Of a DNA stretch of 64,000 nt, positions 21,847 through 32,841 are shown piece after piece. The notes beneath the pieces are model-generated. The model ran no database searches, had not been told where the DNA came from, and saw only the letters and a program-made list of their open reading frames with translations. Source of the DNA: Phosphuga atrata (taxonomy: Eukaryota; Arthropoda; Insecta; Coleoptera; Silphidae); NCBI GenBank assembly GCA_944588485.1, contig OX155907.1:12699880-12763879 (forward strand), in the 5' to 3' direction. A program made the translations under genes and the position numbers. Position 1 is the first letter of the stretch, and every line of letters starts with the position of its first letter.

Positions 21847-23095
21847 CAGTATAATCTTGATAATCCGACAGATATGGGACCAGACAACCGCCTGATTATA
21901 AGAAAATTCCGGATTATGGGGAGTGAAACGAAAAAATAACAATTTTACATATTTTACGTACAATTGTATTTCAAAAAGAATAAAATATGTACCTATATAG
22001 GTAAATATGTAGAAGAAGCAAAGCATTAGCAGGCAGGTTGTGAACTTTTGAAAAAACTTTTAACGCCGGAATAAAATCTTGCTTGAACCATTCTTTAAAC
22101 ACATCTCGGGTAACCCATTCTCTGGCTTGATTTTTATATGTAACTGGTAAGTGAGTTACGTTTTTAAGAGCCCGCGGATGCTTAGATTTTCCTACAACCA
22201 TTAAGGAAAGTTTGTGTGTGTCCGTGGAATTTGCACAGGGCATGAATGGCAGTCTGTCCTTTGACATTTTTCTTCCTGGGGCACTTTCTTCGGAACAGTG
22301 AACAAAGGTCTAATGAGGAAGCCTCCTCCAGGATAACCCACTTTCATCTGCGTTGTAAACCTATTCTGGTAAGAGAGCTAATTCTTGGATTTTTAATTCC
22401 AATTTCCTATGAAAATGATCAACAGCTGAAACATCACTTGATAATGTTTCTCCTGTGAGAGTTAAGAAACGAATCCCAAATCTTTTTTTAAAATATCAAC
22501 CCAGCCATCGCTAGCTCGAAAATCATCTTTGATGGAGGATATCTCCCGATAATGGCGTATGCCGGGCACTCTCTTGCATAAACCAAGTAAATAAGGCATT
22601 TTCCATTTCAGAACATTCTCCAGTTTTAACTGTCTTCAAGTCAATTCAAGTTCTTCAAGTCCCCCTCAGCGGTCCTGACGAATTGGAAGATTTTCTCGCG
22701 GTTGACTTTGATGCCGTAGATCGTTGGTCTCCCAACACCATAAGTGCGTGCGAGGTTTTCCGCGGTTTTTCCTTTATTCAAATTATGGATGATCTCCTGT
22801 TTTTGATACAAACTTAAAGTTATGTGTTTTCGTTTGGTTGACATTGTACACTAAATAACTACATACACTAAATACACTCGATGAACGACAAATCAATAAC
22901 AAAACAAGATGTAATTGAGCGGCGAACATAATGAGTAGATAGAGAAAGAGTGGTGGGTGGGAAGAGCACGAGCGGGCACGTTTACTTATATGTATCCGGT
23001 GCGGCGTGGCGACAAGAAAAACAAGTGTTTCTCCAGACCGCCGGATTACTGAACGTCTCCGACTCACCAAGCGCCGAATAACCAAGTTTATACTG
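21847..23095 (-). mobile_element. pogo/Tigger-type transposon 1, internally deleted
   Basis: Ends are inverted: cagtataatcttgataatcc at 21847 and the complement of cagtataaacttggttattc ending at 23095. The minus strand encodes a CENP-B-like transposase. The C-terminal half of the catalytic domain is missing between about 22020 and the 21847 end, so it is a deletion derivative. It is inserted in the 5' part of the MULE. A clean TA duplication is not obvious. Confidence 0.7.
22020..22844 (-). pseudogene. pogo/Tigger transposase (CENP-B HTH plus partial DDE_1)
   Basis: Minus strand from an ATG at 22842-22844: STKRKHITLSLYQKQEII, then an HTH with ENLARTYGVGRPTIYGIK (psq/CENP-B N-terminal box). 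The second CENP-B box follows with frame breaks (ENALFTWFMQERVPG), then VYNADESGLSWRRLP (first catalytic Asp) and DTHKLSLMVVGKSKHPRALK with TYKNQAREWVTRDVFKEWF of the DDE_1 domain. The frame ends near LPANALLLL, where the second Asp should follow. Inactive. Confidence 0.8.
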
Positions 23096-23570
23096 TATAC
23101 CTAAAGATTAATCGTCTTTTGGAAATAGTATAGATTTATGTAAACACTACTGTTGGAACAGTTTCACGTTTCACTTATTCTATACCAGCGATACCAACAC
23201 GAATGCATGATCGTGCTAGGTTGGTGACGGAATTTTCTGCAAGAAGCGATGCCCGTAACACGCGGCTACAGTCCTTTTCGCCTCTTGTATGTAAATTTTA
23301 AGTCTACCTCACGTTTTGTAAGCGACTTATGATTTTTCGAGCCTATTCGGAATTTTGATAGCGGAACTGCATAAAATTCAGGTCTTCAGTAAAAAAAAAA
23401 CTTTACTCTCTTATAAAAAATCGAATATACTCGTGAAAAAACTCTGATTTATTGAGAAATAAATACTTTAATTTTATTCATAAAAAAGTGTATAGATAGA
23501 AGGTTAAAAGAAATTTAAAAATACGAGTCTCGGTGCCGATTTGCCCGGTGCCGACTTACCCGGTGCCGAG
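23096..23570. other. MULE subterminal sequence and right terminal motif cluster
   Basis: No gene. 23096-23520 is AT-rich MULE interior. 23530-23570 holds three gtgccga motifs (the inverted counterpart of the left cluster). The last one, gtgccgag at 23563-23570, is duplicated on the far side of the hAT element. Confidence 0.6.
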
Positions 23571-23668
23571 CAGTGTTCCCTTTAATTTTTGTTAGAGCTG
23601 CGCGGTCCAAAGTCGAGTGTGAGCAAAAAAAAATTTAAATAAATTGCGCAATTTTTTTATACTTTTAT

Positions 23669-23923
23669 TTATTGTAACCATAATATCAAATAACAAATAG
23701 TTTTGAATATTTTCAATGAAATTTTTTTTTGTCTTGTCTTTCGTACTAACTCACTGTTTTTAAACTCAGTTTTAATTATTTGCCCATTTGATAAATGTAA
23801 TTTTATTCTCATTAGATCGGCTAGGTGTTCATATTGCTGTATGTTACGATCTCTTCTTTTAATGGAATTCATGACCGAAAATCCCCGTTCACAATCCGCA
23901 CTGGACCCTTGGAAGGTACCCAT
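23669..23923 (-). pseudogene. hAT transposase C-terminal dimerisation region
   Basis: Minus strand. SSADCERGFSVMNSIKRRDRN, then HLADLMRIKLHLSN. The 'S.A.CERGFS.MN.IK...R......L..LM.I' block is the conserved hAT C-terminal dimerisation domain. The rest of the transposase is displaced to about 27.7-28.5 kb by the nested LINE and is heavily decayed. Confidence 0.85.
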
Positions 23924-24299
23924 AATATTGTAAAGAACAGCTAGATTAGAAAATTATGAATGGGTTAGTAAGAAAGTTAAATTATCGTCGAATGTTATGA
24001 ACAAACCAAAAGTCTGCTCTTCTTCAATATTGTAAACTTCATTTCAGAATATTGATCTCATATTTTATGTCAAAATTTTAATTTATCATAAATATAGAAT
24101 ATTTTTCATTAAGTTCAGATTCATTAAGTTCTGTTTTAGAAAATATTATTTTTTTCCTGAATTTATAATAATCTCATTATCAAGTGCTTACCATTGTTTT
24201 TGATCGTCATCGGAAAATCTTTCCAAATGAATACAGACACGTTGGACAAATTGCATTATATTATTATTATTACCCTCGGATTGCACCCAAAGTGGAAGG

Positions 24300-25475
24300 C
24301 GCTAAGTTTTCATGGTTTTCAAATCTTTTTCTTCATCTTGGCCCAGATTTCCCGCATTTTCTGTGAGTGTGCCTGTTTTCTTTCTCCGGTCCAGGAGGTT
24401 CCAGTCTTTTTCTTGGTCTCCTTCTTCACTTCCCACTGGTGTATTTGATGTCTGAGAGTCGTTCTGTTCTGAGTATCTGTGATGTTTGCTGCTTCTAGGT
24501 CTTGTGTTACTTGTTTCATCCACTTGGTACTGACTTTACGTTTCTGTAGGAAGTTCAGAATCTGTTTAGTTAGTCTGGTCTCCGGGAGTCTTGAGATGTG
24601 TCCGTAGAATCTAAGTCTGCGTTTTCTGATGTCGTTGTCTATGTTAGACAGTTTTTCCGTGGTTTCTATTGATTGTAGTCTATATCCTTCATATGTGAGT
24701 TTTGGTCCAATAATTTTTCTGATGATTCGCCTTTCTTATTTCTTCAGGGCTTCCATGTTCGAGGCACCTTTTTCGAGGCTATAGTTTCTGATGCGTATAG
24801 TATGGCGGGTTTGATGACTGTATTGTAATGTCTGATTTTTGTTTGGATGCCAAGGTTCTTCTTGTTGTAGATGTTTGCAGTCATGCCGTAGCCTTTTTTT
24901 ATTTTCTCTATCCTTGTCTTTTGAGTTTCTTTCTCAATTCCTGTATGTTGTATGATTTCTCCTAGGTATTTGAATTTTGTAACTCTGTTTATTGTTCCGT
25001 ATTTCGTCTGTAATTGTTGTGTTTCTTTTTGTTGTCTTTTTTGTTTGTTGACATGTATTCAATTTTCTCGAACGATATTTGTAGTCCAACTTTTCAGCGC
25101 ACTTTTTGAGGGCTTCTACCTGTTGGATCGCTTGTTCCCCAGTGTCTGCTAGAACTGCAAGGTCATCTGCGAATGCTAGGCATTTAAAGGTGATACCGTT
25201 TCTGCCTAAAGTGGTGGGTGTTGTCTCTAATTACTTTGTCCAAAATGAGGTTGAACAGGAGTGGGGAGAGGCCGTCACCTTGTCTGACTCCTGTTTCAAT
25301 TTTGAAAGGTCTTGACATTTCTCCCATGAATTTCACTTGGAGTATGTATCTGTGAGTGTTGCCTTTACTAGGTTCAGTGTTTTTGTGTCCAGTCCGAGTT
25401 CGTTTAGCGTGTTGAAGAGTGATGTCCGGTCTACTGAGTCGTACGCCTTTTTAGTCAACAAATGTTCTTCTAAGT
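24300..25475 (-). pseudogene. RT palm/thumb and C-terminus of RTE-like LINE B
   Basis: No long frame remains, but successive minus-strand frames read KVKFMGEMSRPFKIETGVRQG (25330-25260 region), then DGLSPLLFNLILDKV, CLAFADDLAVLADTG (catalytic FADD, about 25140-25190) and, near 24300-24520, MKQVTQDLEAANITDTQ and RQAHSQKMREIWAK. Several frameshifts and stops; inactive. Confidence 0.75.
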
Positions 25476-25478
25476 TCT

Positions 25479-25850
25479 TTACATTTGTTCTTCTAAGTCA
25501 ACAAATGTGCAGACCGTAGGTTTGTTGCTGAGTGTTCTAATTCTTAGGCAGCTTTTGAGATGGAATATTTGTTCTACGCAAGATCTGGCCTGAGGCCCTG
25601 AGGCTTGGTACTCGCCTATTTTGCCTTCAAGTTGTGTCTGAACTCGTTCTTGTAAGCATGCTGAGAAAATTTTGTATGTTACTTGAAGAAGGGAGATCCC
25701 TCTGTAGTTGTTCACATCTGTTCGGTCTCCCTTCTTGAAGAACGGATGAATGAGAGCGCATCTCCAGTCTTCGGGTACTTTTTCTGTGTTCCAGATTTCG
25801 TGGATAATTTCTGTGAGTTCTTGGAGTGCGTTTTTGCCTAGGTTTTTCAA
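25479..25850 (-). pseudogene. RT fingers of RTE-like LINE B
   Basis: Minus strand. ALQELTEIIHEIWNTEKVP, DWRCALIHPFFKKGDRTDV and NNYRGISLLQVTYKIFSA, then a damaged GEYQAGFR-type motif and CSCVEQIF-like SCVEQIFHL, ending at TFVDLEEQM where FVDF.KAYDS is expected. A local duplication near 25460-25500 (ttcttctaagt... twice) disrupts the first catalytic Asp region. Confidence 0.8.
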
Positions 25851-26018
25851 TAGTTCTGCAACTATGCCATCTTCACCTGAGGTTCTGTTGTTCTTTAGCC
25901 GTTGGATGTGTCTTCTGGTTTCTTCTGTTGTTGGGAGAGGTGATGGTGGTGTTGTGGGTTCTCTGTATTCGTGTTGGAATCTCTCTGGTGGGGGTGGGCA
26001 GTTCAGTGGTGAGTCAAA

Positions 26019-26867
26019 TTATCGTGCTAGGAGTTCGCAGTTCTCCGTGTTGGTCAGTGCTAGTGTTTTGTCTGGTTTTCTGAAACATAGATTTTGAGGT
26101 TGATAGCCTTTAATTTTATTGGCAAATGTTCTGTAGAAGTTGTGTGAGTTATAGTTGCGGAAATCCTGTTCGATCGAGTCTAGTTGTTCGTGGATGTATC
26201 TGCGTTTGATCTGTCTGATTGTTTTTGCCGCTCGTTTTCTGATCTCCAGGAACTCTTTTAAGGTTTCATCTGATTTTTTAGTCGCGTATCTTTTGAGTGC
26301 TAGTTTGCGTTCTTCGATCGCGTCTTCGCATTCTTGGTTCCACCAGGGATGTTTGGACTTTCTTTTGAGTGGGATTGTCTGTTTGGCTGTCTGTGTGATT
26401 TTCTTCTGGAAGTCAGGCCAATTATCTGTGGGGATTTTTTCCCATTGTCCCTGTAAGTTGGATGTGTGTATTTTCTCTATGTCAAATTTTTGTGGTGTCT
26501 GCTTGAGTAGTGGTCTTTTTCTTGGAGTGAATTTGACTTTGGCACGTGTTAGGTAGTGGTCTGAGTCAATGTTGGCTCCTCTTCTAACTTTAATATCTGA
26601 GATCGTCCTGTAATGTTCTCTTGATATGGCTATGTGATCGATTTGGTATTCTCCTAAGGATTGTACTGGTGATCGCCATGTCGTTTTCTTGTTTGGTTTG
26701 CCTCTGAAGTGGGTGGTCATAATTTTGAGGTTGAATTGTCTGCAGAGTTCGACTAGTTTCAATCCGTTGCAGTTTGTGTTGTGGTGTGCAGAGCATCCAC
26801 CTGCGGTGTCTCTGATATATTTTTCTCTGCCGATTTGTGCATTGAAGTCTCCTAGTAAAATTTTCAC
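26019..26867 (-). pseudogene. Endonuclease C-half and linker of RTE-like LINE B
   Basis: A 282-codon open frame. KILLGDFNAQIGREKYI, TTWRSPVQSLGEYQIDHIAIS and ANIDSDHYLTRAKVKF give the EEP catalytic boxes (GDFN and SDH). Then a basic linker with HPWWNQECEDAIEERKLAL. It continues the upstream frame at 26884-27417 after one break. Confidence 0.85.
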
Positions 26868-26883
26868 ATCATCTTTGTGAATT

Positions 26884-27417
26884 TTACTCAGGGTTTTTCC
26901 TAGCGTGTTCCAGAATTTCTCTGTGCTTTCTGGGTGTGTCTTGGTTTCCTTGTTTACAGGAGCGTTCGTTGCGTTTGTTGTATGTTCTAATTCTCATGGT
27001 CATTAATCTTTCGTTTACTGGTGTGACTTCTTTGATTGAGTTGACTGCATCTTTGTGGACTAGGAATGCCATGCCCAATATTGGGGTTCCGCCCCTGCCT
27101 ACTCGTCTCCCAGTTTTTCCTTTGCAGATCCTGAATTTTGCGTAGTCCATTGTGAGATTGTCTGTGTACCTGGTTTCCTGTAGAGCCGCTATCATGATGT
27201 GCTGTCTTTCGAGTTCTGTGGTTAGGTGATGTAGTTTTCCTACTTGTATTAATGTATTGATGTTGAGTATGCCTATATATGTGGGAAGTGAGGACTCCGA
27301 TTTCCTCTTTAGCAGTTTAACTCTAGGCTCCCCAGATTCCGATTGCCTAGATGACGCCCTGTGGCGTTTGGATTGGTTACCACCTGGGGTATAGTAAAGT
27401 TTTGGTTGAACTGCCAT
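26884..27417 (-). pseudogene. Endonuclease N-half of RTE-like LINE B
   Basis: Minus strand, 177 codons. A basic N-terminus (SKRHRASSRQSESGEPRVK) is followed by IGILNINTLIQVGKLHHL and IMIAALQETRY (EEP motif with catalytic Glu), then GMAFLVHKDAV and NERLMTMRI. It is separated from the C-half by one frameshift near 26870-26990. A short upstream frame at 27309-27692, rich in Gln/Thr/Arg, may be 5' UTR or a remnant ORF1. Confidence 0.85.
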
Positions 27418-27700
27418 GGTTGCTTGTTTGAGTTTGCCTGGTTGGGTACAGGGCTTCTAGTACTACTGGCTGTTGAGGCCTTTGTAGACATGTATTTGCA
27501 GCCGCACCTCTGGTGAACAGATGCTGACCAGGTTGCCGGTGGATGCCACTGCAGACGCGACCTGGGTTTCGGTGTTCGTCCCTCTTGTTTCTTAGTTGCC
27601 TGGTACTTATCCGTCGAACCAACAGAAAGGTCACTCTTATCACAGTGTCTACGCAAATTTATCGTTTGACAAATGTCAAATAAATTTGTCAAAAATTTTT

Positions 27701-28828
27701 CCCAAAATTAATCTAAATGTTCTCGCTAAATACGTTTTCCCCATGTAAATTTCTGTAACCTCTCTGTCCCAGTGTTCCTTATTGCTTTCCTCACTGTTTT
27801 TAAATTCATAATTTCTGATACTTTTAGTTATTTTTATGGAGTGCTATTTCAAACAGACTTGTTACCGTAACTAGGGTAAATGGAACTTTTTGCATTATAT
27901 ATATTTGAATTATCAATATTATTTTGATCTTCTGATAATAGTTTTTTACATGACTGCTCCAAAGGATTTTCTCTCCCAGGTAATGAGAGATATTGCAGTA
28001 TCCTAGGTATTGCACTAATGTACATCAATAATAGTTTAAGAAAACAATTTTTCTGTGGGTATTTGTACGAAGATGAAAGCTCTAATATGTCTTTGAGAGC
28101 AAAAATTGCAACCCGATATTCGGCAAAATTTTTGCACTATATTTACAGATAGGATCATTCCGTTCCATAACTTGACAATAGTCAATTAGAACATCGTAAT
28201 TTTTGCACTAACTGCGAAATATCTGGAAAAACTACCTTACTTCATTGACTACTTAAATGATATGGCATAATGTGCAGTTTCTTGAGCTAAATCTTCAAAT
28301 TTTCGCTTTTCATACTAGATCGGTAAAATATTGTGTAACCAGTTCTGAGTAAATTTTCTGTTCGGCATAACAGGTACATTTTGCAGCTACCCCATTTTTC
28401 TTTCCAATCATGACATTATCTCCAGTAAACATTATAATATTTTTATTACTCAAGCGTTAAAAGTACTATTTTGGCGCACGTTTTTTAGTGCGAAAAATGC
28501 CATTTTGTTTGTATTACCACATAAATTGATTATTAAATTATAATACTACATAAATAAATAAAATAAACACAATCAAGACCTGGATATTAAAAAAGTGACG
28601 TGATAGTGACAGAAATTTTGTTTCATTACAAAATAAATATTAAAGAAAACGTTTTAAAGAGAATGTAAATTATATGGTGATACCGAGGATGAAAGTTCTT
28701 ATCACGAATCCACACCATCGGAGACAATTGAAAAAGTAAATTCTTCATTTTTGATTCTATTTTTTTGGATGGCCCCTGGGTCCCAAACTTGTAAGATACG
28801 TCCCCTCGCATGAGAAATAAAAAAAATT
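27701..28828 (-). pseudogene. decayed hAT transposase middle region
   Basis: AT-rich hAT interior without a long frame. On the minus strand near 28380-28420 the string MIGKKNGVAAKCT matches the hAT 'DGA.VM.GK.NGVA..L' catalytic region. Other parts are too decayed to assign. Confidence 0.5.
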
Positions 28829-28951
28829 ATTTGCAACTAGGGCGGTAAGTTGTCAATTGGTCACGAGAGCGAAATTGGGGGCACTCACTTCTTCCGTGCG
28901 CCCAATTTCGCTCTCGAGACCAATTGACAACAATCCAGCCCTAGTTGCAAA
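28829..28951. mobile_element. palindromic MITE, about 120 bp
   Basis: A long hairpin: ttgcaactagggc ... gccctagttgcaa at the tips, ttgtcaattggtc ... gaccaattgacaa next, then cgagagcgaaattgggggca pairing with tgcgcccaatttcgctctcg. Only small mismatches and a roughly 18-base loop. No coding capacity. It sits inside the hAT. Family not recognised. Confidence 0.7.
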
Positions 28952-29582
28952 ATATACGATTTGATCTTTAAGTTATGTTCAACATATTTTTTTTAATTTT
29001 TTGTTAGAATTGACTTGCTGTCACAATGTTCGACTTTCAAAATACCAACAAATACAGTTTTGTAATTTACATCATTATCACGAAATTTAAAATCCATTTA
29101 AAAATTTTAAAACATTTTTTCTAGGATATTGTTGATATTCGGTGAATTCTAAAGCATAATTTTGACTTTGCCAATTTTGTGGCAACTTAATTTTTCCATA
29201 TGCTTAAGGATTTTAGGAACGGAATTCATCGACACGTAGTCGTTATTCGTTAATATTACAATTTCGATTGATACATTAACTTTCTCAAAATTAGTTTTTG
29301 ACCTTTTTTGTTTTTCCCTTTTTTCCGTGATGTGCATTTGTTTTTCACTTTTTTCCGTGATTAACATTTTTTAAATTAACATTTTTTCAATATTTGTGGT
29401 TTATTAACAGCTTCTCTATGTTGTTTTTTAATAATATGTCTATTTAAATAATCTAACAATTTCGCCAATTTCGAAGACAAAATAATCGTCTCGTAATTTA
29501 AGTGCGCAGAAGCAAAAATTTATCTGCGCAGATTTTAAAATGTCACAAAAACTACTGCGCATCCGCGCACTCGCGCAGCTTA
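28952..29582. other. AT-rich hAT subterminal sequence, no gene
   Basis: No recognisable coding remnant. The last 100 bases contain several gcgca motifs (gtgcgcag, tgcgcag, tgcgcatccgcgcactcgcgcag), subterminal repeats frequent at the ends of this hAT group. Confidence 0.5.
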
Positions 29583-29604
29583 CAGGGAACATTGGTGCCG
29601 AGAA

Positions 29605-29830
29605 CTAGATAGAACTAATACGCGTGCGATTTAAAACATAATATTTTAAGGTTGCATACAGCATCCACCAGTGCATATTTTGGCGTTTTTTTTGAAGTTT
29701 CCGAGTGGTGGAGCCACGTACATTTTTTTTAATATCATGGATCGTTTTTGGTATCATTGGATAGACTTTTCTATGAATAGGAGAGTGTATCAAAATTGTT
29801 GGGTCAAATAACAAAATTTTCAATAAATAA
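29605..29830. repeat. inner part of left terminal inverted repeat of the 17-kb mariner
   Basis: cgcgtgcgatttaaaac, ttttaaggttgcatacag, catccaccagtgcat and atcgtttttggtatc occur here and, in the opposite orientation and same order, at 34010-34215. The two arms have diverged by some substitutions and small indels. This establishes that the transposase at 29.9-32 kb belongs to the element ending at 34249. Confidence 0.75.
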
Positions 29831-30181
29831 ATCAAATGAATGGATAAATAAATATTGTTTTCATTCTACGGTCTACATTACAACAAATAAAATAAGCAAA
29901 ATGAATTAGAGAAGATGTTCAAATTGTTCTCCATTTACTTCCTGACAATTGTTAATTCGGGTAATGAAACGGTGAAAAGCATTTCGCAACCAGACACGAG
30001 GAATGCGTGTTACTTCGTTACGTATTCTTACTTCCAATTTCTCTAATGTTACTGGCTTATTTACGTACACCACGTCCTTTAAATATCCCCAAAAGAAATA
30101 ATCCCACGGTGTCAAGTCACGGGGCCACTCAATATTTCCTCTTAGTCCAATCCATCTTCTAGGAAAAGTTACATTTAAATA

Positions 30182-30889
30182 TTCTAATTGACAACAATTT
30201 ATAACAGTCACATAGACAATGCCTACTCAAATTTGAAAAGTTTTAATAACATCCACTTTGGGACAGCTTTACTAATTAAATCAAGAGAGGGACACGGAAA
30301 TCTTCTGTTACTCTTTAGCACACAGCGCTCTAGATGCATTGTGTGAGCCTTTGGCTACGTCAAAGCAAGTAACGAGAAAGGTCAAGACCTAATATGTCAG
30401 GGGCTGAAGGCCATAGGTTTATGTACTAGTAAAGTAACATAAGATAGTTGTAATTTGTGTAACCTCACTCCTTAGGTAAAACGAGAAACCTCACCTTTGT
30501 TGGCGAGTTCTTCAGCAGTTCCTCGTCTCCGGACCAATTGTAGTATCGAGTACAAACGTGTACTTTGTTTGGTTTGTACACGATACTACAATTGGTCCGG
30601 AGACGAGGAACTGCTGAAGAACTCGCCAACAAAGGTGAGGTTTCTCGTTTTACCTAAGGAGTGAGGTTACACAAATTACAACTATCTTATGTTACTTCAC
30701 TAGTACATAAACCTATGGCCTTCAGCCCCTGACATATTAGGTCTTGACCTTTCTCGTTACTTGCTTTGACGTAGCGAAAGGCTAACACAATGCATCTAGA
30801 GCGCTGTGTGCTAAAGAGTAACAGAAGATTTCCGTGTCCCTCCCTTGATTTAATTAGTAAAGCTGTCCCAAAGTGGATGTTATTAAAAC
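30182..30889. mobile_element. foldback element with 318-bp arms
   Basis: 30240-30557 is complementary to 30572-30889 with only about five mismatches in 318 positions, separated by a 14-base loop. The insertion splits the mariner transposase between REYLNV and TFPRRW. The 14-mer gttacatttaaata occurs at 30168-30181 and again at 30890-30903, a likely target duplication. 30182-30239 lies between the left duplication and the arm and is not part of the palindrome. No coding capacity. Confidence 0.8.
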
Positions 30890-31564
30890 GTTACATTTAA
30901 ATACTCGCGCACTTCCCTACCAAAATGTGCTGGTGCACCATCTTGCTGAAACCTGAGATTTGGGTGGATGATATCATTATTATCTGGGTGGAATCGAATT
31001 TATTTTATTCGTGGAATGATTTGTGTACGTAACATTCGCAGGTACTTTTCAGATTTTAGTGTTCCATCTATAATAAAAGGGCCGATTATAATACCATCTA
31101 AAATCCCAGACCACACATTTATCTTTTGCGGATATTGAGAATTAACTTCAAATTTTACGTGTGGATTTACTTGCTGCCAGTATCTACAGTTGCGTCTATT
31201 CACACAACCATTCAATTGGAACGTGGCTTCATCTGACATCGCAATGTTCTTCATAAAATAATTGTTATCATTTATTAGTTGAGACATTGTTTCTAAAAAT
31301 TCAGCCCTCGGTTAAAGTCATCTTCAGATAATTCCTGAACTAAATGGGCTTTGTACATTTTAAGCCTTTCCTTTTTTAATATTCTTCTCACTGACTTTTT
31401 AGAGATACCATGGTCTGCACAGAGCTGACTGATGGAATTATGTTCCGCTATATCCAGCAAAATATTTAGTGCCCTATCAACATTTGTTGCCGTCCTAGGT
31501 CTACCAGAGAAACTACGATTTTTCACACATTTGATTTCTTAAAATTTTTGAACGGTTCGTATCC

Positions 31565-31860
31565 TATTGATAGAGATTTTGTTTGGATGAGTATTATTAT
31601 AGTATATTAAAGTACGAGTTCAGTAAGAGAAATTTTATAGCACGCGCCTTTTGGAAAAGTCTTTTGAAAAAAAAGAAGTTTGGAAAACGACGAGCGTAGC
31701 GAGGAGTTTTCTAATGGACAAGTGCTGAAAAACGCCTTACACACGAGTTTTTTGTAGTATTTTTTCTATTTTGAGCCCTTTTATGCCATTTTATGCCATT
31801 TCTAAGTTAAAAAATCGTCGATACATATTGAGAAAATTGTATCGAACTAGGCCTGCCGTA
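31565..31860. other. unassigned insertion in the mariner HTH region
   Basis: About 300 bp without transposase homology separates the two parts of the HTH coding region. It includes an A-run followed by gaaaacgacgagcgtagcgag and a ttttatgccattttatgcc direct repeat (31781-31800). Probably a small transposon remnant; not identified. Confidence 0.35.
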
Positions 31861-32083
31861 ACCGCACGCAGAAAAAATAAATAACACGCTTCCGCTGAAG
31901 TTCTCTTACGATCCCTATAACCAACGATTATCAGAATTGCTATCCTTTCTGATTCTGTGAAATTCATTTCTTAAACTTGATGTGCTAACGATATTAAGCT
32001 TGACAAGATGTCACGTGTATCACTTTATCATTTCTATTCATTTAGAATGAAAGGAAATAATAATAAATAAAAATTTCCATCCA

Positions 32084-32790
32084 TTCTTCTTCTTGTTTCG
32101 AATAGGCCTATTTTGGACCACGCTTGTTCAACTGTTGGGCTTTGAACTTTGCCCAGTATTGTCGCAACTTATGCTGGTGTAACTCCTTTCTCTCTTCTGT
32201 TTAGGGGGTACCTTTTCGTCGGGGTTTTTCCCGAAATCCACAGATTTCCTTCAGGGTGCGTCTCACAGACGCACAGTGTTCTTTTCCTTGCACAGTCAGA
32301 GAGCATCTCAACATGTTCGTAGAGCTCAGAGATATGTCGCCTTCGGAATTCCCCATCTTCCTTTAGCGGGCCTAGGATCTTCCTGAGGATTCTCCTCTCT
32401 CTGATTTCCAATTTCTCTACCAGACCTCTTCGGTTCAAGGAAAGACACTCCATGGCATACAGGGCTTCTGGTCGTAAGACTGATGTGTAGTGCTTAAGTT
32501 TCAGTAATTTCTTGTTGTAGGTGTTCTTAGTCAATCGATAGGCCAGTTCTAACTTATTGAAACTCATGTATAATGATGATCTTTCTGATAAGTTGGGATC
32601 AATCCATTCGCCGCGATACTCTCAGCCTAATTTCTAAGTCCTCTTGATGTTTCCCTGCTCTAGTAGCCTCTCTGTATGCTTCTTTCATGTTGGTGAAGAA
32701 TTCTGTTTTCTCCAGCGACACTTGAAGACCCAATTTTACCTGCATTGTTGCAATCTCAAGAGAATCAGCAATCAGTGCCATATCATCTGC
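32084..32790 (-). mobile_element. RTE-like LINE, family A copy 2, heavily 5'-truncated
   Basis: Shares the 3' end of the copy at 18118 (ttcgaataggcctattttgg) and the conserved tail ECLSLNRRGLVEKLEIRERR, RILRKILGPLKEDGEFRRR. It ends inside the RT (ALIADSLEIATMQV, next to the FADD box). A 5'-truncated retrotransposition product inserted in the mariner. A short attc-repeat (32791-32812) abuts its truncated end. Confidence 0.85.
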
Positions 32791-32841
32791 AATTCATTCA
32801 TTCCATTCATTCAATATTTATTTTTCCATTTATTTGATGTA

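Larger units (their letters stand above)
24256..27700 (-). mobile_element. RTE-like LINE, family B, nearly full length
   Basis: About 3.4 kb on the minus strand, close to the usual size for RTE elements. The 3' end (low coordinates) has ATT/TAA trinucleotide repeats near 24256-24276, a common RTE tail. The 5' end is near 27700, next to a short palindrome of acaaatttg and tgtcaaa. It contains a short 5' frame, endonuclease, linker, RT and C-terminus, all with frame breaks. Related to but distinct from family A. Confidence 0.8.
23571..29594 (-). mobile_element. hAT element with 8-bp target duplication, expanded by a nested LINE
   Basis: Starts cagtgttccc and ends agggaacattg, near-perfect inverted tips of a hAT type. 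It is flanked by the identical octamer gtgccgag (23563-23570 and 29595-29602), the 8-bp duplication typical of hAT. The minus strand holds transposase remnants: GKKNGVAAK near 28395-28420 and the C-terminal dimerisation region at 23669-23923. A 3.4-kb RTE-like LINE (24256-27700) and a palindromic MITE (28829-28951) lie inside. The target is the terminal repeat of the MULE. Confidence 0.85.
17268..29606 (-). mobile_element. Mutator-like element (MULE) with FLYWCH finger, inserted in the mariner terminal repeat
   Basis: Terminal regions are clusters of tcggcac/cggcacc motifs: 17270-17375 in one orientation, and 23525-23570 plus 29595-29602 in the other. Between them, on the minus strand, are pieces of one MULE transposase (N-terminal FLYWCH finger 21688 downward, core 20962-21222, C-terminus 17593-17942). 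The MULE was later hit by a TA-target element (17946-20958), a pogo/Tigger (21847-23095) and a hAT (23571-29594). Exact outer ends and the expected 9-bp target duplication could not be fixed. Confidence 0.7.
29906..31967 (-). pseudogene. Tc1/mariner-superfamily transposase, broken by a foldback insertion
   Basis: Minus strand. The N-terminus from about 31967 reads NFTESERIAILIIVGYRDR (HTH of the DUF4817-like type) and is split by about 300 bp. It resumes at 31526: SFSGRPRTATNVDRALNIL and HGISKKSVRRILKKERLKMY. Then come IAMSDEATFQLNGCVNRRN (first catalytic Asp), INVWSGILDGIIIGPF, FQQDGAPAHFGREVREYL (second Asp), a 0.7-kb insertion, and FPRRWIGLRG, WPRDLTPWDYFFWGYLKD (third Asp). Catalytic residues are all present; the frame is broken by stops and insertions. 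Confidence 0.85.
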
